Below are positions 11,377 to 23,085 of a stretch of 64,000 bases of DNA, one piece after another. The notes beneath the pieces are model-generated. The model did no database searches. It saw nothing but the letters and a program-made list of their open reading frames with translations, and was not told where the DNA came from. The stretch covers positions 214,192 to 278,191 of the forward strand of contig RHPI01002836.1 in the NCBI GenBank assembly GCA_009103225.1, given 5' to 3'. Numbering within the stretch: the first letter of the stretch is position 1; the number at the start of each line of letters is the position of its first letter. The position numbers were made by a program, and so were the translations under genes. The stretch comes from Chlorokybus atmophyticus (taxonomy: Eukaryota > Streptophyta > Chlorokybophyceae > Chlorokybales > Chlorokybaceae).

Positions 11377-12600
11377 ATGAGCGCTCGAGAGAAGGACCGG
11401 GTCAACCAATGCACCCGTCACTATCGATGGGCAGGTGACAAGCTGTATCGCCGCGTCCACGACGAAGACAAGGAAGTGCCGACACCAGTCACGCGCGAGG
11501 GCATCATCACTTCCCTCCACACTGAGCTTGGACACTTCGGTGTTAAGCGTACAGTCAGCCTAGTGAGGGCACAATATTGGTGGTATGGATTAACAAAACA
11601 GGTGCAAAGGTTCGTCAGCCACTGCCAGCAGTGTGACATGGTGCGCGCCAGCCTCAACACGCGTGGCGCCACCTTGCACCCACTCCCTATCTCCGGCCTC
11701 TTTTACCGATGGGGACTCGACATCTAGGGGGACTTGGCACCCTCAGCATGTGGCAACCGTTACATCCTGGTCATGATCGAGCACTTCTTCAAATCGGTGG
11801 AGCTGGTGCCATTACCCGATAAGAGCAGCAGGGGGGTGTCTCAAGCCTTCCTCTCTCACGTTCGCAGCCGATTTGGCAGTTGCGCCGAGGTCATCACTGA
11901 CCGAGGTACTGAGTTCAGAGGGGAATTCGACACCTTCTTGGACAAATGTTACATCGACCACCGCCGTACCTCGCGTGATCACCCTCAAGCCGACGGCCTC
12001 GCCGAGCGTACAGTACAGACCATCAAGAAGGCACTCTGCAAATACTGTGCTGGAGTACGAGAAGAACACTTGGGATGACCACCTCCCATGGGTGGCCCTT
12101 GGATATCGATTGTCAAAGCAGGCGGCTCTGCGGGAGTACAGCCCGTACTACCTGCTGTTCGGGCGACCACCATTGCTCCCCTTCCGTGCGCAATAGGAGG
12201 TGGATCGCGTCGTGAACAACCTCGACGACCCTGACTGGATGCACCACAACATCACCACGCGCGCCGCACTTTTCGAGCGCACCGTCCCCATGGCCTTCAA
12301 CAACCTGCGCATCGCGCAGCATCGCGACACGCTGCGCTACGAGCGCGTACGCAGCGGCTTTTACAAGGAGCGCCAACGGCGATTCCAAGCGGGGGACTTT
12401 GCCTATCGCATGGCAGCCACCAAAGACACGCTTGACACCTCCGTAGGCCGCACCGTCTACAAGGTACTTAAAGTGTACCCCACAGGGGTGCTGGACCTCT
12501 TTGGTCAAAACGGAGAAAGGTTGAAGGACAACATGGTGATCTGTGCGCCATGTCACCTTCCTTACGTAGCCGGCTTCGGGCGTATTCAGCACCCTCGTCC
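11377..12600 (+). pseudogene. Integrase of the DNMT element
   Basis: The H2C2 zinc-binding domain is at about 11520-11650 (HTELGHFGVKRT ... CQQCDMV). The DDE core has GLDI (first Asp, followed by a TAG stop at 11725), VITDRGTEF (second Asp) and DGLAERTVQTIKK (Glu). A frameshift near 12050 and a TAG near 12194 interrupt it. The C-terminal region 12200-12600 includes an SH3-like QAGDFAYRMA segment. There is no chromodomain; a PHD finger follows instead. The protein would join the cDNA ends to host DNA. Confidence 0.8.
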
Positions 12601-12616
12601 CGCGCGCAGCACACGC

Positions 12617-12753
12617 TGTGAACACTGCGGCAGCGCCGGCGACGACGCACTCATGATGCTCTGCAATGGCTGCAACAAGGGCCCTGCATTGCTACTGCCT
12701 GGAGCCACCTTTGGACACGATACCTATGGAGGAGTATTGGTGCGACGATTGCC
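12617..12753 (+). pseudogene. C-terminal PHD finger of integrase (one frameshift)
   Basis: The first half reads RCEHCGSAGDDALMMLCNGC. A one-base frame change near 12682 then restores LHCYCLEPPLDTIPMEEYW and CDDC. Together these give the full C4HC3 zinc pattern with the conserved Trp before the last Cys pair, matching the intact PHD at 37293-37428 in a related element. PHD fingers read histone H3 tails, so this may steer integration or the fused methyltransferase. Function is inferred from the family. Confidence 0.7.
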
Positions 12754-12827
12754 GTACCAACGGCCCTCCTCACTTGCGCTAACAGCTGAGCTTTGGAGCT
12801 GGAACCTTCCCAGAGCCCAGGGGGGGT

Positions 12828-13928
12828 GGCTTGTTGACTTTGTATGCTACAGCACAGCATGTTCGTAAGGAGAACACCGACTCCATCTGCCCGTACTACC
12901 CAGCAGCAGCACACCAGCTGCACGAAGCACTTGTCACCATGAGGGTGGAGGTCATCTTTCTGTTTTTGCTACGCGTTACACAGGTGGCGCAGCAGCATGT
13001 CCAGCACAGCATGGCTGTTCATGCAGCTGTCCGAGACAGCGTGACCCTCGACTCCCCTCGACCCGACAGCTGTCATGCCTATTGCCCAAGCATGCCAGTC
13101 ATCATCGGGCATGCCTACAGCGAGACCCTCGCCCGGCTTACCAGCATGGCAACCCGCGCGCGTCTTTGACCAGTAGCTAGGTCTTGTCTCTAGAGTAGCT
13201 CATGACCATAGCCTACATAGGCACCGCGCGTAGCTGTTCAGTTGTGAGTTCAGTTATAAGTCAGGTTCTATATCGAGTGGGAATTTCCTGTGGAAATAGC
13301 CTCAATATGACCGTTAGCTTATGTTCTGGACAGTCATGAGGTGACTTGTATAAGTAGGCACAGTGTTCACCGGATCAGCTGGTGACACTGTAAGTGAGAA
13401 AGCTAAAAGCTTGTGAAGCGACTTGAACTACGAAACACACCGTCCTGGTTCCCAAGAATCCCCTCACCGTGTGAGAGCCTGTGCATGTTCTTGTGCATTG
13501 TGCTTGTCCTTGCTGTGAGCTTTGTGTACTTGGTCGCGGTGTGCTTGTTGGCATCAGTCATGGCATAGCATCCACGTGTTGCTTGCTCATTCACCTCACT
13601 TAACAGTGTAATTTCTCTTCCACTCACGCAAAGAACTGTGTAAACAGCACTACCTATAGTAGTGGCTTGTTGACTTTGTGTGCTACAGTGTCACCCTCTT
13701 TGCNGTGCTACAGCACAGCATGTTCGTAGGGAGAACACCGACTCCATCTGCCCGTACTACCCAGCAGCAGCACACCAGCTGCACGAAGCACTTGTCGCCA
13801 TGAGGGTGGAGGTCATCTTTCTGTTTTTGCTACGCGTTACACAGGTGGCGCAGCAGCATGTCCAGCACAGCATGGCTGTCCATGCAGCTGTCCGAGACAG
13901 CGTGACCCTCGACTCCCCTCGACCCGAC
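12828..13928 (+). repeat. 3' LTR region of the DNMT element, tandem/circularly permuted, with gap
   Basis: After a G-rich polypurine tract (12820-12827) comes a 243-bp segment (A, 12828-13070), then a copy of the 5' LTR (B, 13071-13678), a gap N at 13704, and a second copy of A ending ...GACA at 13928. B+A gives TGTC...GACA ends and a TTGC flank on both sides of the whole element, which fits a B+A LTR of about 840 bp. However, the polypurine tract abuts A, which fits an A+B order. The N and the repeated ACAGTGTCACC motif suggest an assembly join or a tandem LTR. Boundaries are therefore uncertain. Confidence 0.6.
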
Positions 13929-14417
13929 ATTGCGCAGTGACAAGCAACAGCGCTGCTATTGCTTGTGTATGGGTTGGTGACAGCCTACCCAGTCAAGGCG
14001 ATTGAAGTCGAAATTGAATGTGAGCTTGCAGACGTCGTGTCTCTTTGTTGGGATTACACCGCTGTGAGCCGCTTCGTTCAAATTGTCAACGCGCAAAGCT
14101 ACGCGTTGCAGCTCCCACCATCGGTTTCAAGTCCAGGTGGGAAAATGACCATTGAAACGTTCACGTCGGACGTTGCGGCGTAGGTTGCACAGATGGGAGG
14201 CGATCGCTTTAAACAATTATTAATCGATACAAATACCGATAAACAATATTGTCGCGTGATTTGTCGCGTGGCGGATGTAGATTATTGCGAGTTTGTGCAA
14301 GCATGTATGCATGCGCTACCAACGCCATCAGTCTTAGCGCGCATGGCAAAAATCAAGGATCGGGCGCAATCGGTGGTTGCGACGATGCTGCAATTGCCCG
14401 CGTCTCATGGTCATTAG
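13929..14417 (+). pseudogene. 3' part of unknown gene family copy P1
   Basis: The frame from 13959 encodes VTAYPVKAIEVEIECELAD and a WDYTAVSRFVQIVNAQ segment, stops at a TAG near 14181, and continues in a compatible frame to 14417 (GGDRFKQLL ... CRVADVDYCEFVQ ... VLARMAKIKDRA). P2 (18655-18975) has Tyr where P1 has this stop and its own stop where P1 reads Gln, so the ancestor was open through both points. No known domain is recognised. The DNMT retrotransposon interrupts its upstream part. Confidence 0.5.
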
Positions 14418-15897
14418 AGTATTTATGTAGTTGTACAGACACACGCGCTTTGCATGCTGCGCTAGTCATGCATGTCAACCGATTTAAGACTTGTTGCATT
14501 TTGCTTGTGGTTTGTAATGCGCTCAGCGCCTCTTTTTCAAGTTGAATCACAACAACAACTTCAACAGTTCAGCGCCTTTTCGGTTGTGGGGTTAAGGCGG
14601 ACTCTGCATTCCCTAAGCTAGCTAGCGTTGAGGCGGCATGGAGCGGAAGAATTGCGTTGAAAAAGAGGGTGCACACAGTGCAGTTCCGTCACTCTCATAC
14701 AACATGTCAGCACTCTCCTCCCCTCCCCCTCTCGGCACGTGGTGTTGCCGACCAACGTAGTTTACACCTTCCCACTTGTAGAATGGACACCCCCCCCACC
14801 CACCCCCCTTCTGTCCTATTGGTTTGAGCTGCCCCAACACTGCAGGCATACAAGTGGGTGAAAGAGTATGTGTGGCTTGTGTGCGAGAGAGCGCCTATAG
14901 GAGTGCGTGTTTGTATCTGCGTGCGTAAGTGCGAGCATGCGCGTGTATCCAATCATGCCTGAGTTGACGAGGCAGTTGAATCTCACAGCATTGCCGGCAT
15001 GCATTGGCCTTCCACACGCATGTCTCACTCGCAAACACCTATGCAAGCAGATGCAGCACACATGTCTGTACACAAGCGCACATACACGCAGCACCTCGCT
15101 CTTGCGGAACGAGATGTTGTCCTTCTTTGTTATAAAGCGCACCATCACGGTCTCCGCCGCCGTATGTGGTCTCGTCTGATACCAATGCCGCATAATAGGT
15201 GGTGACAGCACGAAGTCCTGCCCGGCTTCGCAATGAGCTCATCACCGTGCGTGCGTGCGTGCATGCGTGCGTGTGTGTGTGTGTTGGCAAGCTTTTGCCT
15301 CGCCTGCTTAATCAGTGTTATCATCTCGCTGCGCATCGCCTCCACCTGCCTCTTCTCTCCTTTTACCGCCCAAAATTGCTTGTTACCAAACAGCATAATC
15401 ACTCTTTTGTTGACACAGACGCACGCACACGCGCATGCTCACCCACAGGCACGCTCACCCTCTCCTTCCCCCCTACCCTCGCCACCACCCTCACTGGAGC
15501 TGTTGTGGTTATTGTTACTGTGTCACCACCCCCTCTATGCTGCAGCAAGACAGGCCATCAGCCTCTGCCCATACACTTGCAGTACATATTTCTCACGAGT
15601 TGGGCAGCTCTCCTATGTTAACAATACTGTCCCCACTTCCTCCCCCCCCATTACGCCACCCTTAAGGCACGCGTCTGCCAGCTTCGACCAGCGGAGAGTG
15701 CCTGCGTCGCGGTGAGGAAGGTCAGGAAATATGGGTGGGTGGGCGCGTGTGCGCATGCGTGTACGCGTGCGTACGCGTACACGTACACGTACGCGTGCGT
15801 GAGTGGACATGCGCGTGCACGTGCGTGCGCGTGCATTCCTGTGCGCACATGTGAAAGGGCGTGCATGCACGAGGAGAGGAGTAGCACACAAGTAGCC
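13929..15897 (+). repeat. Right arm of the large inverted repeat
   Basis: Reverse complement of 49-2030. It continues on its left at 2850-2900, beyond the inserted retrotransposon. Its outer end runs into the CT microsatellite exactly where the left arm meets GA. Outside the P1 reading frame no gene is supported. Several long ORFs on both strands here are by-products of CA/CG-rich simple sequence. Confidence 0.9.
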
Positions 15898-18236
<2,339 letters not shown>

Positions 18237-18240
18237 NGCT

Positions 18241-19090
18241 TGCTGCATCCTGTGTTCACTCTACCGCTTCAAGGCCAAGGTGAGATGTGTGGCGGCTACT
18301 TTGATCCCTTTATGCAATGCAACAGTCTGGAGTGTGCACACTGCGGCGATTGCAGCGTGTATACAAGAGAGTAAGCATGGAAGCATGCTTATTCATGTGC
18401 TCATTGGAGTATATTTGGTGGTGCAATGACAGGTAACATCGTTGCTATTTGCTCACACAGGCATTGGTGACGGCCTTGCCCAACCATGACAACCATTGAA
18501 ATTGTTTGCGAGCTTGCTGGCATCGTGGCTCCAGAAGAACAGCACTTGATGCCTCAGGTGTTATTTGAGGCAAATGTTTGCTTAAGCAATTGCTGTCACA
18601 GGTGCTCTGTGAGACACATGGGCATATTATCATTGATATAGGATAAGATATTGCTTGTGTTGTCAGCTGAAGCAGTATTTGAAGTCATGCGTAGTGGACG
18701 AGGACAGCCCCGCATTGCTGTGTTGCTGGGATTTTAGCGTTGTGAGTCTTTTCGTACAAGTGGCCAACGCGCAGGGCCACTCGTTGCAGCTCCCAAGCTG
18801 GGTGTCAAGCGCGTCTGGAGAAATGACCGCTGAATCGTTTATGTCGGATGTTTTTGCGTATGTTGCGGAGATAGGGGGTGGTCGATTCGAACGATCGTTG
18901 CCTCCATGTTCGTTTGCGGAATTTGCTCGCGCAATTTGTCGCGTGGTGGATGTAAGTTGCTGCAGATTCGTGTAGGTTAGCATGCGTGCATCAGAGATGC
19001 CCAAAGTTCTTGCGCGCATGGCGCTCATACAAGATCGATCGCGACCGATAAGCACGACAATGTTGCAGTATCCTGCAGTAAACGATACTT
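18241..19090 (+). pseudogene. Unknown gene family copy P2, tandem to P1
   Basis: It begins right after the CT tract with an exon-like segment and a GTGAG donor (about 18280) homologous to 2690-2735. It then has segments homologous to P1: ALVTALP near 18464, IEIVCELAGIV in a shifted frame, and the 106-codon frame 18655-18975 containing CCWDFSVVSLFVQVANAQ and FARAICRVVDVSCCRFV. That frame ends in TAG, but homology goes on with PKVLARMALIQDR to about 19060. P1 and P2 differ a lot in DNA yet keep amino-acid similarity, so the ancestor was probably a real gene. Function unknown. Confidence 0.5.
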
Positions 19091-19615
19091 ACATTCGCAT
19101 ATTTGATTAGATGTACATATACGTACTTTGCCAGCATTGTCTGCATTTGACATGTACTTATTCCCTGCTGTAAGGCTTTATAAAGAGCGTTTGTCTCAAG
19201 GCATTTGATGTGTGCATCATGGTGTGTGCACAACACGTGTGTGCAACTTCTTACGCACTTGTGAACATCTGAAAAAGGCAGTGCGATTACAAGTATAATG
19301 TGCGTGCAACAAGCACACAGCCCGGCCTAAGACTTGAGTAGGCTATGCCCCTCCCCCTACATCACACACCACTACATTACACACAAAGCCACCCACAGGG
19401 CACCCATCGTCCCACCGTTCGTTCAGCGGAAGGTGCCAACAACATTGATAAGGAGGAGCTTGTGTGGTGGCTGGAGGGGGGATGTGTTGTTTATGTTTGG
19501 CTTTGTTGTGTGGCTTAGTATGTTCCCATGCAATGTCAATAATATTCGTGTGTGCGCGCATGCGTGAGACACAAAACGCTGTGTTATAATACACAGTTGT
19601 GCGCTTGTGGATCGG
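19091..19615. other. No gene recognised
   Basis: Intergenic sequence without a convincing frame, RNA gene or repeat of known type. Confidence 0.6.
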
Positions 19616-19814
19616 TGTTACGACGGCCTTGTAGGATATCACATAAAACAAACCAATTCTTATGTACAGTGATCACAAACTTATTTACATGTGACTGTAC
19701 ACCCCGCTAACCACCGTTCATCGAAGTAACAACTACTAGGTAATTAGGGGTTATGGGATCATAAGATAACGCCTCACCTATAGTCCCACGCTAGCTGTCC
19801 CCCTCGGCCGGCCC
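19616..19814 (-). repeat. LTR of an old chromovirus, outer fragment
   Basis: It starts TGTTACG. Joined to 27986-29546, which ends CGTAACA, it forms one LTR of about 1.76 kb with 7-bp inverted ends, split by the chromovirus at 19815-27980. The splitting element is flanked by the duplication GGCCC (19810-19814 and 27981-27985). Confidence 0.65.
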
Positions 19815-20498
19815 TGTAACGATGCTCATGCTCACATACACATCACACAAGTCATACAACACATGTGTGCAGCTGAGCACAGTCTTCACACCGGAACCTT
19901 GCCTTCTCCCGCGCACGCACGCACGCGTCGAGCACGCACACGCACACGAACACTACTACTTCCTACGCCAAGCAAGAACGCATTAGTGTGCCTTGGATCA
20001 TGCCTCTCTTAAGCATAAACCAGCATACTCACAGCAGAGAGCAAAAAGCAAAGTTGGTATTACACAGGGGTTTTTCCTATTATACAAGCACAAGGAAATA
20101 GCATCCTAATTAACAGGCAATTTATTCACTACCAAATCTAAAAGATGGGTTCAAGTGCAGGCTGCTGCCACTCGCGTCGAGTCGGCGCACTGTGCAGTTC
20201 GCGTCACATCATGTGCCTCTCGGCGTCACACGTCGGCATCTGACTGTGCAGTCCGCGTCACCTGGCACTGCACAGCGCGGGTCCAGTCAGCAACGACGTC
20301 ACTGCTGCCTGGCAGTAGGTCACGTCGCCGGCAGGCAGCTGCTGTTGGGCTGGTCGCAGGAGAAGTCGCGCGCGGCAGCAGAGTCGACGCAAAAGGGCCT
20401 AATAAAGCTTTACCAAAGCCTTTATTAAGCCAGCAAAAAAGGCAAAGCAAGTGCTTTATGTACAATACAAAGTACAGGGAATGCTCCAGGCTGTTACA
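19815..20498 (-). repeat. 3' LTR of the scrambled chromovirus
   Basis: 684 bp, TGTAAC...GTTACA. On the minus strand it follows a purine tract (AAGGGGGGAAGGGG, complement of about 20499-20512), the usual second-strand primer. It matches 27265-27980 but lacks the TTAGGG-containing insert. Confidence 0.9.
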
Positions 20499-20529
20499 CC
20501 CCTTCCCCCCTTGGGGAGCTTTGTCCTCA

Positions 20530-20777
20530 AGCTGACGAGTGCCTCCTCTGGCTTTGTACTCCTGCAAAATCTGGTTGGCATTGGTGAAGCTCTCCTCGGG
20601 TTCGTACGTAGCCTCGTGCATCGGATAGCCGCGCCACTTCACCAAGTACTTGCGCACACCTCCCATCAGCTTGTCCTTGATGATTGCCTCCACCTCCCAC
20701 TCAGCTTGGCCCTCACGAACCAAAACCTGAGGCGGACGGTGGCGGCTCCCCCTTGTAAGCTTTAAGGAGCGAGACAT
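20530..20777 (-). pseudogene. Chromodomain at the integrase C-terminus
   Basis: The minus-strand frame reads EVEAIIKDKLM ... KYLVKWRGYPMHEATYEPEE ... ILQEYKARG, a typical chromodomain with the aromatic cage region and the YLVKWRGY signature. In chromoviruses it binds methylated histone H3 and directs integration to heterochromatin. A frameshift separates it from the preceding linker frame at 20713-20907. Confidence 0.85.
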
Positions 20778-20907
20778 AAAAAACGGGGTGCACGCGCATG
20801 GTATCGGGCAGCTCCAGCTTGTAGGCTTTGTCCGAGATGACCTTGATCACTTTGAAAGGTCCCAACCATTGCTCACTCAGCTTGCGCACACCCGTAACCA
20901 GCTGCAT
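20713..20907 (-). pseudogene. Integrase C-terminal (GPY/F-type) module
   Basis: The minus-strand frame contains RKLSEQWLGPFKVIKVIS and LELPDTMRVHPVFYVSLLK, the conserved GPF segment between integrase core and chromodomain in chromoviruses. It overlaps the chromodomain frame in another phase. Confidence 0.8.
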
Positions 20908-21008
20908 GCTTTGTCGAGAGCATCACACGGTCACCCTCCGAAAAGACAATACGCTTGCGATGCACATCGGCGTATTGTTTTTGCCTGTTTTGTGCCACAA
21001 TCAGAGCC

Positions 21009-21461
21009 TCACGAGCTGCCTTGCTGATGTTTGCACACTTCGAGAAAGCCATCCACGGCCTCTACATCTGAACATTGCATGCTAGGCGCCCATGCCATCA
21101 ACGGCGTCAACGGATGTTGCCCATAGTTCATGAGAAAAGGTGTCACGCCCGTGCTTGCACTGTTGTGGTTGTTGATGGTAAACTCAATCAGCTCCAGCAT
21201 GTCTCCCCAATTGTCTTGTCGGCTGTTCACATAGCACCGTAACATGTCCTCAACCACACGGTTGGTGCGTTCAGTTTGGCCGTCCGTCTCGGGGTGGTAT
21301 GCAATGCTGAACTTCAAGGTCGTGCCCAAAGCTGAATGGAGAGCCTTCCAAAAGTTTCCCGTGAACCGCGGGTCCCTATCACTTACAATGCTCCTCGGGA
21401 GGCCATGAGAGCGCACCACATGCTTGATGAACAACTTGGCAGCCTCTGATATGCCTCTGAT
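21009..21461 (-). pseudogene. Integrase catalytic core, C-terminal two thirds
   Basis: The frame has LFIKHVVRSHGLPRSIVSDRD (second catalytic Asp), then FSIAYHPETDGQTERTNR (catalytic Glu in QTER). The first Asp and the zinc domain are missing here; a zinc domain occurs at 24920-25200 on the other strand. The junction with plus-strand sequence is at about 21462-21467, directly at a primer-binding site. Confidence 0.8.
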
Positions 21462-21467
21462 ACGCAG

Positions 21468-21481
21468 TGGTATCGGAGCCC
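21468..21481 (+). promoter_or_regulatory. Primer-binding site of the inverted inner block
   Basis: TGGTATCGGAGCCC resembles the complement of the 3' end of initiator tRNA-Met, the common primer of Ty3/gypsy elements. Here no LTR precedes it: minus-strand integrase sequence does. The same site occurs next to the LTR at 27251-27263 on the minus strand. Confidence 0.7.
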
Positions 21482-21553
21482 TTGGGAGGGTTGGGTTTCT
21501 TGTTTAAAGGGGATTTTAACTATATCTCTAGTGTGTGAGGTATTTTTCTGTTT

Positions 21554-22600
21554 ATGGACGTTATCATGGATGATGCATGTGTTGTGGAGCTTCAGCAAGT
21601 GCTGGTGGCTGCTCATGGGGAGCTGCAACGTGTTCAAGCATCTGCCCAAGCTCAAGCGGCACAATTTCAAGAAGTCTTGGCGCAAGCGCGTGCGGCTACG
21701 CCTATTGCTGCACCTGTGGCTCTTCCACCAGCCTCTCGTCACGTGAAAGTGCAAAAACCGAAGCCATTCAAGGGCCAGAGGGAAGGTGACTGCGTCGAGG
21801 AATGGGTGTTTGCTGTCTCTTCATGGTTGAAGCTTACCGAGGTACCCGTACATCTCCATGTCGATGTGGATGCTACTTTCTTTGAGGGAGCTGCACTTGT
21901 GTGGTGGCGTCATCGTTGTGCTCGTGTGGAAGCTGGTCTTGAGGTTCCCTTTATCACCGTGGCTGAGCTAGCCGTTGAGGTGACGAAACAGTTCGTACCG
22001 GTGCAAAGCATGAAGACGGCACGCGATCAGCTCTCTATACTTGTGCAAACGCAGTCCGTGATGGCCTATACCTCTGCGTTTCAGCGTCTTGTGCTCTCCA
22101 TACCCAACATAACTGAGGAGGAGCAGCTGGACCGCTACACGCGCGGGTTGAAGACTCTTTGTCGCAAGGAAGTTCAGCTTCGTGACGCCAAGTCTCTTGC
22201 GGAGGCCATTCGCATCGCCGAGCGTACGGACGTGTTGTATTTCAAGGGTACTGCCAAAGACACTGATCGTGGGCGCTTCACTCAATCACGGGGAGGTTCG
22301 TATCGCTCATACACACCTTTTGGAGCTGCTTCGGGAGCTGCAACGGCTGCGGGGGCTGGCTCGGGACCTACACCAATGGAGTTGGGTGTTCTCCATGCTT
22401 CAAAGAGGGGTGTGAAGGGTCGGGAAGATGCCAAGGCAGTTCGGAAGTGTTGGGAGTGCTCTTTCACTGAACATATGCGCTCCAACTGTCCCATCTTCAA
22501 GGCAAAGTCGGCTGCACATGCACGCAACGCGCGCGGTGGTGGACGTGTGAATACGGTGGAGGAGGAGATGTTGCAGTCGGGAAAGGGCTCACCTCAGTAG
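21554..22600 (+). CDS. Gag of inner chromovirus block
   Basis: A 348-codon frame. The N-terminus has a coiled-coil-like LQQVLVAAHGELQRVQ segment. The capsid core is at about residues 75-230 (EEWVFAVSSWLKLTEVP, AALVWWRHR, LVLSIPN ... RYTRGLKTL), as in the Retrotrans_gag family. Near the end comes a CCHC-like segment (CWECSFTEHMRSNCPI) in which the usual Gly is absent. Its duplicate lies at 26133-27177 on the minus strand. Confidence 0.85.
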   Translation: MDVIMDDACVVELQQVLVAAHGELQRVQASAQAQAAQFQEVLAQARAATPIAAPVALPPASRHVKVQKPKPFKGQREGDCVEEWVFAVSSWLKLTEVPVHLHVDVDATFFEGAALVWWRHRCARVEAGLEVPFITVAELAVEVTKQFVPVQSMKTARDQLSILVQTQSVMAYTSAFQRLVLSIPNITEEEQLDRYTRGLKTLCRKEVQLRDAKSLAEAIRIAERTDVLYFKGTAKDTDRGRFTQSRGGSYRSYTPFGAASGAATAAGAGSGPTPMELGVLHASKRGVKGREDAKAVRKCWECSFTEHMRSNCPIFKAKSAAHARNARGGGRVNTVEEEMLQSGKGSPQ

Positions 22601-22626
22601 CTAAGGAGGCTGCTGCTGGGGTTGAG

Positions 22627-23085
22627 ATGGAGCCTCATTCTGATGTTGACAGCTCAGAGCCTTTCGTGGATGCGTCGGTGACTGTTGGCGGCATGTGCGG
22701 CGCAATGGCGACGCGGAACGGTGTGGTTCGTGTGCCCGACGAGGTGAGGCAGTTGCTGACAGTCACGACCATGATTCGTAAGGGTCATGGGCCTTGGGTG
22801 GAGTGCAAATTGCTGATGGATAGTGGCGCGAACAGCAACTTCATGAATCGGGAGGTTGCGCGTCGACACAAGTGGCTCTCGTGGGCAAATGCCGGCTCCG
22901 TGACTCTCGCGGACAACCGTGCGCCAACCGGAGCTACGAAGCCGAGCAAAGAGCTTGAGGTCCACGTGGGGATGATGAAGGATAGCGTACGGTTTTGCTG
23001 CATCAAGCTCGGCAACGGCTTTGATGGCATTTTGGGGCTACCTTGGCTTTGGACACACAAGCCCGCCATTGGAGGAGGCGCCTAA
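22627..23085 (+). CDS. Aspartic protease of inner chromovirus block
   Basis: A 152-codon frame with the catalytic LLMDSGANSNFMN motif and the downstream FDGILGLPWL segment typical of retropepsins in chromoviruses. It lies 26 nt after gag in another frame and overlaps the pol frame, so pol is reached by a further frame change. Confidence 0.8.
   Translation: MEPHSDVDSSEPFVDASVTVGGMCGAMATRNGVVRVPDEVRQLLTVTTMIRKGHGPWVECKLLMDSGANSNFMNREVARRHKWLSWANAGSVTLADNRAPTGATKPSKELEVHVGMMKDSVRFCCIKLGNGFDGILGLPWLWTHKPAIGGGA

Larger units (their letters stand above)
2901..13928 (+). mobile_element. Ty3/gypsy retrotransposon with DNMT3-type methyltransferase and PHD finger (degenerate)
   Basis: An 11-kb LTR retrotransposon in the order LTR, gag, extra ORF, protease, cytosine-5 methyltransferase, RT, RNase H, integrase, PHD finger, LTR. 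Integrase after RT-RNase H is the Ty3/gypsy order. It interrupts the right arm of the inverted repeat. The uninterrupted left arm shows the empty site, and TTGC flanks both ends next to TGTC...GACA termini. Frameshifts (about 8715, 9970, 12050, 12682) and stops (about 10093, 11353, 11725, 12194) make this copy non-functional. Capture of methyltransferases by retrotransposons has been reported in dinoflagellates and charophyte algae (de Mendoza et al. 2018, Nature Communications). Combining one with a PHD finger is what stands out here. Confidence 0.85.
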
